The position numbers and the translations under genes are program-made. Shown here in pieces: positions 1 to 8,180 of a DNA stretch of 36,255 nt. Within the stretch, counting starts at the first letter, position 1, and every line of letters starts with the position of its first letter. The stretch is from the NCBI GenBank assembly GCA_018901655.1, contig JAHIEG010000007.1, forward strand, positions 1-36,255, given 5' to 3'. The DNA comes from Nanobdellota archaeon. Its GTDB lineage: Archaea; Aenigmatarchaeota; Aenigmatarchaeia; Aenigmatarchaeales; Aenigmatarchaeaceae. Below the pieces are notes generated by a model. The model was not told where the DNA came from and made no database searches. It worked only from the letters and a program-made list of their open reading frames with translations.

Positions 1-1
1 A

Positions 2-1468
2 CCAATAGTTCCTTTTGAAGACGTATTAACTTCAGATACAGTTTGGGGAACAAATTACATAATTGAACATTATAATTCAACAGATGGACAAGTCTATAGA
101 TATGATTCAAATGATGTATTAAATTCTAATTTAACAGAAGTTAGTCCAGATTATGGTTATTGGGTTTATACAGACGTTGATCGAACATTAACATTTTTAG
201 GAACAGAAGGCGGAGTTAGAACATTAAACTTAGTTCCAGGAATAAACATGGTTGGTTGGACAAGTTTAAATTCACTTCAAATGGATTTAGGACTTTGGTA
301 TATAATGAATAATGTTTCAAGTGTTGAAATACAAGATATTTCTGATTTAACACAACAATTATTATTAGAAGCAGATGTTTCATTAGACTCATTTGAATCA
401 GGTAAGGGGTATATAATTAATTTAACTCTTGAAACTACAGAAGATGTAGAATGGAATTATGTATTAAACATTGCTCCTTTTGCAAATGCAGGAGCTGATA
501 AATCAGTTTATGTTTCAGACTCATTTAGTTTAGATGGTTCTAGTTCATATGATTTAGATGGATCAATTGTTTCATACACATGGACATATGCAGGAGTAAA
601 TAAGACAGGAGTAACAACAAGCTATTCATTTGACGCAGTAGGAACATATACAATACTTTTAATAGTTGAAGATAATGAAGGAGCAACTTCAACAGATCAA
701 GTTATAATTACAGTTACTAATGTACCAGTAAATGGTGGCGGTGGAGGCGGTGGAGGCGGGATCGCTGATACTGGCTCAAATAGTTTACCAGGTGGATTTA
801 TTCAAATCTCACTAGATGCACCAAATTCAATGACAGTAATACAAGGAACGCCATATACATTTCAAGCTACAGTAAGTAATACTGGACACGTAGATGTTTA
901 TGATGTAACAATAGAAGGAGTACCACCTTGGATATCAATAAGTCCAGGACTTTATAGCCGAATAGAAAAAGATACTTCAGTAACATTTGATATTACAATC
1001 ATACTTCCAGAAGGAAAATTAGGATCACAATTCCTTACACTTACAGCATATGGAACACATCCAAATGCAACAGTTGAATCATCAGTGACGATTGAAATAA
1101 TTGGGAATGCAGCAAATTGTGATACATGTGAACAGCCAAGTGATTGGACAGTTTGTAATGTTAATGGAACACAAAGTAGAATAGTTTATACTTGTGATGA
1201 AGAAACAGGATTTAATTGTGTAGAGACAACTGAAGAAAGAAGTTGTGCTGGAATTACAGGTTATTTCCTATACTTAACAGATAATCCACTATTAAGTGCA
1301 ATTGTTGGATTAATTATAATTGCTGGAATTGGTGTAGTTGTACTTCATAGAAAAGGAAAGCTTAAGGGAATAAGTAAAAAGATTAGTGGAGCTTTTAAAA
1401 AGAAACCAAGCGCACCTAAAAAGAAACAAGAAGGAATTGATTTTTCAATTAATTATGGTGATAAATAA
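2..1468 (+). CDS. Partial cell-surface protein with PKD domain, poly-Gly linker and C-terminal TM helix with Lys-rich tail
   Basis: Frame is open from the window edge to the TAA at 1466-1468, upstream of the listed Met at 248. PKD-like motif (NAGADKSVYVSDSFSLDGSSSYDLDGSIVSYTW), Gly9 linker, C-terminal TM (AIVGLIIIAGIGVVVL) and basic tail. Confidence 0.85.
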   Translation, partial: PIVPFEDVLTSDTVWGTNYIIEHYNSTDGQVYRYDSNDVLNSNLTEVSPDYGYWVYTDVDRTLTFLGTEGGVRTLNLVPGINMVGWTSLNSLQMDLGLWYIMNNVSSVEIQDISDLTQQLLLEADVSLDSFESGKGYIINLTLETTEDVEWNYVLNIAPFANAGADKSVYVSDSFSLDGSSSYDLDGSIVSYTWTYAGVNKTGVTTSYSFDAVGTYTILLIVEDNEGATSTDQVIITVTNVPVNGGGGGGGGGIADTGSNSLPGGFIQISLDAPNSMTVIQGTPYTFQATVSNTGHVDVYDVTIEGVPPWISISPGLYSRIEKDTSVTFDITIILPEGKLGSQFLTLTAYGTHPNATVESSVTIEIIGNAANCDTCEQPSDWTVCNVNGTQSRIVYTCDEETGFNCVETTEERSCAGITGYFLYLTDNPLLSAIVGLIIIAGIGVVVLHRKGKLKGISKKISGAFKKKPSAPKKKQEGIDFSINYGDK

Positions 1469-1947
1469 TGGTTATTATAATTCCAAAAAGTGAACAAGAA
1501 TTAGCTAATGCTAAACCAGGAGATTTAATTAAGATGTCGATTTCTGAAACAAGTGGACCAAAATCATATTGGACTATTTTTGAAGGTCAGTTAAATGGGG
1601 AAGATCGATTTATTAGACAGGACGAAGAAAATGGCATGGACATAATAAGTTATAATTCTGAAAGAAAATATCATCAATTTGATAAGTGTATGGGAGTTAT
1701 TATTAATCATCTTCATCATGATATTGAATATTACAGTCCTTTAGAAAAAGGGATTGAAAATCAAGAGTATCAAAAAAGAGTTGAGCAGTTAAAAGTTGCA
1801 GAACTCTGGGATGTTTTAAAGAAAGACCAATCAGAATATATGGCAATTGGTTCATATGGAACAGGTTCAGATGCTTATGGTAATTTATTAGATAATAAAC
1901 CTGTATCGGTTCAGAAATCTGGAACAGGTTCAGATGGTTTTGCTTAG
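1468..1947 (+). CDS. Hypothetical protein
   Basis: 159-aa ORF; its ATG overlaps the previous stop (TAATG). Confidence 0.7.
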   Translation: MVIIIPKSEQELANAKPGDLIKMSISETSGPKSYWTIFEGQLNGEDRFIRQDEENGMDIISYNSERKYHQFDKCMGVIINHLHHDIEYYSPLEKGIENQEYQKRVEQLKVAELWDVLKKDQSEYMAIGSYGTGSDAYGNLLDNKPVSVQKSGTGSDGFA

Positions 1948-1957
1948 ATGATTTTTT

Positions 1958-2173
1958 ATGGATGAACAAATCCGAGAAATAACAGAACTTCTAGAACAAA
2001 TGTATTACGACGGAACAAATGAAACTGCGCCAGAAATATGTGAAGAGTTGGAATCCAAATATAAGGAATTAACTGGTGAGGATTTTTATCCAAAAAATGT
2101 ATATGATACGCTTGATAGTATAGATAATCATATCAATGAAATCCAAGAAAAATTAAAACTGTATTCTAAATAA
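1958..2173 (+). CDS. Small acidic helical hypothetical protein
   Basis: 71-aa ORF in the same gene train. Confidence 0.6.
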   Translation: MDEQIREITELLEQMYYDGTNETAPEICEELESKYKELTGEDFYPKNVYDTLDSIDNHINEIQEKLKLYSK

Positions 2174-2204
2174 GCTTTTTATTTAACTTATTCTAAATTG
2201 TATT

Positions 2205-3470
2205 ATGGTATTAGAAGACATTATAGTTGGAAGAGAGCCAGAAGATATTAAAAAATATGGTAAAATTGGTTGTGTTAATATTGGAAAACATCTAGTTGGT
2301 TCTGGTTATGAATCACATTTAACAAATGATATTTTAATGGATGTAGTTAGACCACATGTAATTTTGATAGCAGGAAAGAGAGGTTCGGGAAAAAGCTATT
2401 CGGCGGCCGTGATTGCTGAAGAAATAATGGATCTTCCAGATGAAGTTAGAAAAGGATTAACAGTTTTAATGATTGATACAATGGGTATATTTTGGTCAAT
2501 GAAAAGTCCAAATGAAAGAGATTTTGGAATATTAACAAAATGGGATTTGAAACCAAAGGGCTATCCAATACAACTTATTGTACCACTTGGATTAAAGGAG
2601 TTTTATGAAAAAGCAGGAATTGAATATGATGGAACATTTTCTATTAAACCTTCTGAACTTTCAGCAGGTGATTGGGCTTTAACATTTGGAATTAGTCTTT
2701 ATGATACTTTAGGTATTTTATTAGAAAGAGCAATAAAGAAATTAAAAGGTTTAGAATACAGTATAGAAGATATAATAAATTATATTCAAAAAGATGAAAG
2801 AGCAGAAGATAAAGATAAAATGGCTCTTGAAAATAGATTCATAGCAGCAGATGGTTGGGGTATATTTTCTGAAAAAGGAACTAAAATGTCTGAGTTTCTA
2901 AAACCAGGAATGGCAACTGTATTAGATGTATCACTTCAAGAATGGGCAGTAAGAAATTTAATGGTTGGAATTATGTCTAGAGAAATATATCAAGCTAGGA
3001 TTGCTGCTAGAAGAGAAGAAGAGTTAGCTAAAATGGGTGGAGAAGAAGTACAAAAGATTCCAATGACTTGGGTAATAATAGATGAGGCACATCAATTTTT
3101 GCCAGCTGGAGGTAAGGAAACAGCAGCTACTCATGATCTAATTACATTAGTAACTCAAGGAAGACAACCAGGAATTAGTTTAATATTCATTACTCAGAGA
3201 CCAAATAAACTCCATGAAACAGCAATTGCACAATCTGATATGGTTATATCACACAGATTAACTTCAAAGCCAGATTTAGATGCTTTGGGGCAGATAATGC
3301 AAACTTATCTTTTAGACGATATTAGAAAGTCTATTACAAACTTACCTAAGACAAAAGGATCGGCTTTGATTTTAGATGATAATTCTGAACGTCTCTTTAA
3401 TGTACAGGTTAGACCAAGATTGAGTTGGCATGCTGGTGGAAGTCCAATTGCTCTTAGTGAGAAGGAATAG
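2205..3470 (+). CDS. HerA/DUF87-like ATPase
   Basis: Walker A GKRGSGKS, Walker B WVIIDEAHQF, and FITQRPNKL, typical of HerA/FtsK-superfamily ATPases. Confidence 0.85.
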   Translation: MVLEDIIVGREPEDIKKYGKIGCVNIGKHLVGSGYESHLTNDILMDVVRPHVILIAGKRGSGKSYSAAVIAEEIMDLPDEVRKGLTVLMIDTMGIFWSMKSPNERDFGILTKWDLKPKGYPIQLIVPLGLKEFYEKAGIEYDGTFSIKPSELSAGDWALTFGISLYDTLGILLERAIKKLKGLEYSIEDIINYIQKDERAEDKDKMALENRFIAADGWGIFSEKGTKMSEFLKPGMATVLDVSLQEWAVRNLMVGIMSREIYQARIAARREEELAKMGGEEVQKIPMTWVIIDEAHQFLPAGGKETAATHDLITLVTQGRQPGISLIFITQRPNKLHETAIAQSDMVISHRLTSKPDLDALGQIMQTYLLDDIRKSITNLPKTKGSALILDDNSERLFNVQVRPRLSWHAGGSPIALSEKE

Positions 3471-3506
3471 ACTTATCAATTTAAACTTTAGATTCTCATA
3501 TTAATT

Positions 3507-5009
3507 ATGAAATACATTGATCATTCTTGGATTAAACCAAATACAATTCAGGATAGAGAATATCAAACAACTATTCTTAATACAGTTGTTAATAAAAACA
3601 CTTTAGTAGTTTTACCAACAGGAACAGGTAAGACAAATATATCTGTTTTGTTAGCTGCTAATAGATTAGAAAAATATCCAGATTCAAAAATATTAATTAT
3701 TTCTCCAACTCGTCCACTTTGTGCACAACATCAAAAATCTTTTGAAGATTATTTTAAAATAATAGGAGATATTACTTTAGTAACTGGAATAATAAAACCA
3801 GAAGATAGAAAAAAAATATATGAAGACTCGATTATAGTAATCGCAACGCCCCAAACAATTGAAAACGATTTAAGAAGTGGTGTAATTGACTTAAAAGATT
3901 TTTCTATGCTTACAGTTGATGAAGCACACAAAGCAGTTGGATCTTATGCTTACACTTATGTTGCTAAAACATATATGAAACAATCTCAATTTCCAAGAAT
4001 ACTTGCATTAACTGCATCACCTGGTTCAACTAATGAAAAAATAAATAAAATTAGAGATAATCTTTTTATCGATGCAGTTGAAATTAGAGTAGAAACAGAT
4101 TTAGATGTTAAACCATATATAAAGAAAAAAGAAACGGAATACATAAAAGTTGAATTACCTAAAGAATTAAAAGCAGCACAAAAGCTTTTGAAATTTACAA
4201 TAGAAGATAGTATGAACAAGTTAAGAAAGCATGGAATCATTGTTAAATCTAAAGGAGATTTACTAGATGCACAAAAAAGAATTTCTAAAAAAATCCATCC
4301 AGGTTGTAATCCCGTCTATTATAGTTTAGTTGCAGCAATCGCAGCAGTTGTAAAGGTTTGGCATTTATTAGAATTAATGGAAACACAAAGTATTAGTGCT
4401 TCTAAAAAATATATTAGTAAATTAAAATTAAAAGGTAACGCATCTGATAAAAGAGTAATGGGTGATTTAAGAGTTTTAGATGCAATCAAAATTTTAGAAA
4501 GTTATAATAAAGAACATCCAAAGACAGAAAAAATAAAAGAGATAATTTCTAACGAGTTAGAAAGAAATCCAAACGCAAAACTAATTGTGTTTTCACATTA
4601 TAGAGATAATATAGAAAATCTTCAAAGAGAACTGAAAAAAGTTTGTAAACCAGTTAAACTTATTGGACAAGGTGGAGAAGGTGGGCTTAAACAGAAGGAA
4701 CAGATTAGTGTAATCGCTGAATATGAAGCTGGAACTTATAATTGTTTAATTACTTCACCAATTGGCGAGGAGGGCCTTCACATCGAATCATCAGACATTG
4801 CGATATTTTATGATTCTGTTCCATCAGAAATTAGGACTATTCAAAGAAAAGGAAGAGTTGGTAGAACAAAGATTGGAAAGTTAATTTTTATTTTAACCAA
4901 AGATACGAGAGATGAAATATATTATCATGTGGCAAAAAGTAAAGAAAGTAAGATGAACGAAATTCTAAAAGGAATGCAAAATAAAAGCAGTTTAAACGAT
5001 TTTTTATAG
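3507..5009 (+). CDS. SF2 helicase, Hef/FANCM-like helicase half
   Basis: LPTGTGKT, DEAH, TASPGS, and QRKGRVGRT motifs; resembles the Hef helicase domain without the C-terminal nuclease. Confidence 0.88.
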   Translation: MKYIDHSWIKPNTIQDREYQTTILNTVVNKNTLVVLPTGTGKTNISVLLAANRLEKYPDSKILIISPTRPLCAQHQKSFEDYFKIIGDITLVTGIIKPEDRKKIYEDSIIVIATPQTIENDLRSGVIDLKDFSMLTVDEAHKAVGSYAYTYVAKTYMKQSQFPRILALTASPGSTNEKINKIRDNLFIDAVEIRVETDLDVKPYIKKKETEYIKVELPKELKAAQKLLKFTIEDSMNKLRKHGIIVKSKGDLLDAQKRISKKIHPGCNPVYYSLVAAIAAVVKVWHLLELMETQSISASKKYISKLKLKGNASDKRVMGDLRVLDAIKILESYNKEHPKTEKIKEIISNELERNPNAKLIVFSHYRDNIENLQRELKKVCKPVKLIGQGGEGGLKQKEQISVIAEYEAGTYNCLITSPIGEEGLHIESSDIAIFYDSVPSEIRTIQRKGRVGRTKIGKLIFILTKDTRDEIYYHVAKSKESKMNEILKGMQNKSSLNDFL

Positions 5010-5039
5010 ATATTTAAGCCTTTTTATACTATTTAGAAT

Positions 5040-5348
5040 ATGGGAGATAAACAAATTAGACCAAATCATATAAACATTATACGAGTCACTGAAGCCACTT
5101 CAGATATATCATATATTGAAATGACTAAAACTAAAGATTTTGAAAAATCTCGATACTTTAGATTTGTAGAGGGTCAGTTTCAATTTAAACAGTCCGACAA
5201 TAGTTGGTCAGATATTAATGAGAATTATGTTCCAGATGTAGCAAAAAATATTTTATTTTATGGTTCACCGTTTGACGAAGTTAAGAAGGAATATCCGGAA
5301 TATACCATTGTTGACGATCTTCTAGAAAGAGTAACTAAGAAAAAATAA
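5040..5348 (+). CDS. Hypothetical protein
   Basis: 102-aa ORF with upstream TTTAAGCCTTTTTATACTATTTAGAATATG promoter-like sequence. Confidence 0.6.
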   Translation: MGDKQIRPNHINIIRVTEATSDISYIEMTKTKDFEKSRYFRFVEGQFQFKQSDNSWSDINENYVPDVAKNILFYGSPFDEVKKEYPEYTIVDDLLERVTKKK

Positions 5349-5357
5349 GTGATATAT

Positions 5358-5756
5358 ATGAGAACATTGATGCTAGGTAACATGGATATTGAAATATATT
5401 TGATTGAAAAGGAATTCAAGCTTCTAAAATATGGTAAGAGTGATGGCCAAACTACTATGCCAATGATGTTATGTGGTGGCAAATTAGAGGACTTTCATCA
5501 TATTGGGGTTGATGATCGTAGTATACAAATTTATAATGAAAAAATTAAAGATTTTTCTGATGGTATAAATGTAAAATACACGCCAGATATACATCTCTAT
5601 GAAGTTGGTGTTAATGATAGAGCGCTTGAAAATATTGAAAGAAATGGATGGTGGGGATCAAGATATGGTATGGGTGAAAAGATAAAAATCTCATTGCAAA
5701 AATGTCCATTTCCAACAGAAGAAGAAATAAAAAAGCTTGATAAAAAATTTAAATAA
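5358..5756 (+). CDS. Hypothetical protein
   Basis: ORF 5349-5756; first ATG at 5358. Confidence 0.6.
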   Translation: MRTLMLGNMDIEIYLIEKEFKLLKYGKSDGQTTMPMMLCGGKLEDFHHIGVDDRSIQIYNEKIKDFSDGINVKYTPDIHLYEVGVNDRALENIERNGWWGSRYGMGEKIKISLQKCPFPTEEEIKKLDKKFK

Positions 5757-5763
5757 AAATAAG

Positions 5764-5865
5764 TAGTTACCTAATCTAGGTTCAATCTTCTCTGAATGTC
5801 CGAAGACATCTGAATTCAAGTCCGAAGACTGAAATCTGACTGACTGAATTACCCCCAGGCAACCA
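5764..5865 (-). ncRNA. Candidate structured ncRNA: terminal helix, second helix, two C(UUCG)G hairpins
   Basis: Minus strand: GGUUGCCU (5864-5857) pairs with AGGUAACU (5772-5765); UUCAGUC (5848-5842) pairs with GAUUGAA (5787-5781); hairpins AGUC-UUCG-GACU (5830-5819) and AUGUC-UUCG-GACAU (5809-5796). The three G.U pairs become A.C mismatches on the plus strand. TATA-like TTTAAATA (5894-5887) lies ~26 nt upstream and a U-rich stretch follows the 3' end. Confidence 0.6.
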
Positions 5866-5901
5866 ATTAATTATATATAATTGAAGTATTTAAATTATAC
5901 T

Positions 5902-6540
5902 ATGGCTAATGTTATTGTATTTATGGATAAGAGAGAAAACACCTCTAGATTAACACAGTATTTTGATCAATATGATTGTGATCTTCAGAAAAAGATGTTA
6001 TTATATGGAGATTTTTTGGTATCAGATAGAGTATGTATTGAAAGAAAGACAACTTCTGATTTTATAAGTAGTATAGTTGATAGAAGACTGTTTCAACAAT
6101 TAAAAGATCTTAAGGAGAATTTTGAAAAGCCAATTTTAATTATAGAAGGAGATACATTATATGGAAGATTACAGCCAAATGCAATAAGAGGAGCATTGGC
6201 TTCAATTGTATTAGATTTTCAAATACCAATAATTTGGACAAAGGATTTGGCAGAAACAGTTGGAATGATTTATTGGATTGCAAGGAGAGAACAGATTGAT
6301 GAGAATAGAGATGTTCCAATAAGATCTGGAAAAAAAATAAGTACAGTAAAGGATCAGCAAGAGTTTTTAATACACGGTCTTCCGGGGATATCGTTGGTTA
6401 GATCAAGAGCGTTGTTAAAATATTTTAAAACACCAGAACAGATATTCAATGCAGATGAAAAAGATATGTTAAAAGTTAAAAATGTTGGAAAAGGAACCAT
6501 TAAAAAGATTAAAAAGCTATTAACTACAAAATACAAGTGA
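5902..6540 (+). CDS. XPF/ERCC4-family nuclease with helix-hairpin-helix domain (Hef nuclease half)
   Basis: ERCC4 motif VCIERKTTSDFISSIVDRRLFQQL; C-terminal (HhH)2-like LPGISLVRSRALLKYF/VKNVGKGTIKKI. ATG at 5902 lies ~27 nt after TATATATA (leaderless). Confidence 0.88.
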   Translation: MANVIVFMDKRENTSRLTQYFDQYDCDLQKKMLLYGDFLVSDRVCIERKTTSDFISSIVDRRLFQQLKDLKENFEKPILIIEGDTLYGRLQPNAIRGALASIVLDFQIPIIWTKDLAETVGMIYWIARREQIDENRDVPIRSGKKISTVKDQQEFLIHGLPGISLVRSRALLKYFKTPEQIFNADEKDMLKVKNVGKGTIKKIKKLLTTKYK

Positions 6541-6544
6541 TATT

Positions 6545-7123
6545 ATGAAACCATCTGAATCAAATCAATACCGAGATCTTTTACAGAAATATAATATACA
6601 AAAGCTCTATCTTGAAAAAATAGAAAAGAGATTAAAGGTTTTTGAAGATCAATTAAATAGAATGAAAAAGGAAAGAGTGGAGATAAAAGATAAAACTAGG
6701 AAAGAGCTTATTAAGAGTAATGAAATAGTTGCTAGAGACATTCTAATTAAACAGATGCAATTTGAATTGAAGAAGCAAAAGGATATAACAAGTCTATACA
6801 ATGTTCAAATTCAAAGAGATCAAGAGTTAGAAACAATAAAATCAACTGATAGGTTTCCAGTAATTGTAATAGAAAATTTTAATAAAAAAGATATTGATAC
6901 AGCTCATAAGGAATTTGTATTAAGAGGACAGGTTGTTTATTTTAAAAATTTTAAATATTCAATCCCAGCTTTAAAGGTTTTAATAGATTTTGGACCAAAA
7001 GCAATACTTAATGTTGATAAACAACATTCAAGTATGTTAAATAAACATAAAATAATTGCTAAAAATATAGAACCCCAAATACATAGTTTCTTTGGTTCAA
7101 TTAAAATATCTGATTTAGAATAA
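6545..7123 (+). CDS. Coiled-coil hypothetical protein
   Basis: 192-aa ORF with N-terminal heptad-rich region. Confidence 0.7.
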   Translation: MKPSESNQYRDLLQKYNIQKLYLEKIEKRLKVFEDQLNRMKKERVEIKDKTRKELIKSNEIVARDILIKQMQFELKKQKDITSLYNVQIQRDQELETIKSTDRFPVIVIENFNKKDIDTAHKEFVLRGQVVYFKNFKYSIPALKVLIDFGPKAILNVDKQHSSMLNKHKIIAKNIEPQIHSFFGSIKISDLE

Positions 7124-8038
7124 TTATTTTTTTATTGTTCTTTTAAGTCTAGTTCTTTTAATTTTCTTTTCTTCTTTTTCAATTTTCTTTTTAGCCTTTT
7201 TAATTTTTCTTTCAGCCCGTTTAGCTTCTTTTTCAGCTTTTTTCTCCGATCGCTTTTCTTTATATTTTTGTAATCTACCTTTTCGGTCTTCTTCTTTCTT
7301 TTTCATAACTTTCAATTCATTCATTCTTTCATTAATTGATTTTGATTGTGCTGCTAATGTTCCTCTCATTGTGTCTAAAAATGTTGTTAACCCACCTTCA
7401 TAGATTGTGTTACCAACAACAATTGTTGCGAATTGACTCATTTTAGCTGCTTGTTGTTGTGTTCTAATTCCTCCACCATATATCAGATGAGCAGTTTTTA
7501 AATTATTTTTAACAGCTTCAACAATTTCTGGATCTCCATATTTACCAGAATATTCAATATAAACTACTGGGAATTTAAAAAATCTTTCAGCAGTAATAGC
7601 TGCTGCTACAACTTCGTCTTTTGTTATTATTTTAGCTCTAGTTACTTTAGCTGCTGAACATTTTGGATTAAGAATAATTAGTGCTTCGGGTACAACAATG
7701 TCCCAGTTAATTATATCCTTATGTTCTCTTATCCATGCTTTGTGCATTCCATTTACCCAAACAGAACTATCAGTGTTGAATACTGAAGGTACAAAAAGCC
7801 AATCATATCCCTTGTATACCATTCCGTGAGGACCTGCTGGTTCTAGTACTTTTGGAATATCATAATCTTTTAATAATTTAAGAACACTTGTAACTTTTTC
7901 TTTACTTATACCAAGTGTTCCAGAAACCATTATAGCATCGGTTTTTGATTCAATTATTTTGTCAACAATCCTTGCTGTTATCTTTTTATCAGGATCTATC
8001 TTTGTTATATGCTTCCACTTTCTCCATTCTTCAGTCAT
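7124..8038 (-). CDS. Geranylgeranylglyceryl phosphate synthase (PcrB/GGGPS-like) with highly basic C-terminal tail
   Basis: Motifs YIEYSGKYGDPE, LIYGGGIRT, and IVVGNTIYE; ~60-residue Lys/Arg/Glu tail. Confidence 0.85.
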   Translation of the reverse strand: MTEEWRKWKHITKIDPDKKITARIVDKIIESKTDAIMVSGTLGISKEKVTSVLKLLKDYDIPKVLEPAGPHGMVYKGYDWLFVPSVFNTDSSVWVNGMHKAWIREHKDIINWDIVVPEALIILNPKCSAAKVTRAKIITKDEVVAAAITAERFFKFPVVYIEYSGKYGDPEIVEAVKNNLKTAHLIYGGGIRTQQQAAKMSQFATIVVGNTIYEGGLTTFLDTMRGTLAAQSKSINERMNELKVMKKKEEDRKGRLQKYKEKRSEKKAEKEAKRAERKIKKAKKKIEKEEKKIKRTRLKRTIKK

Positions 8039-8180
8039 TTTTTGAACCCCCCGAATAGGAATTATTAGAGAATAAGTTTATTTAAAGATGCTTTTTGTAG
8101 TCGTCAATTGACTTATTTGATAGTGGAATATTAAAAGGTGTCTGAAAAGCTTTTATTTAATCTAAACACACGTTATTATT

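Noticed and set aside
2205-3470. HerA-NurA end-resection operon
   Set aside because: No NurA-like nuclease was recognised next to the ATPase, so only a HerA-like call is supported.
5778-5790. tRNA T-arm-like GGTTCAATC on the plus strand
   Set aside because: No acceptor, D or anticodon arms can be built around it; the minus-strand fold explains the region better.
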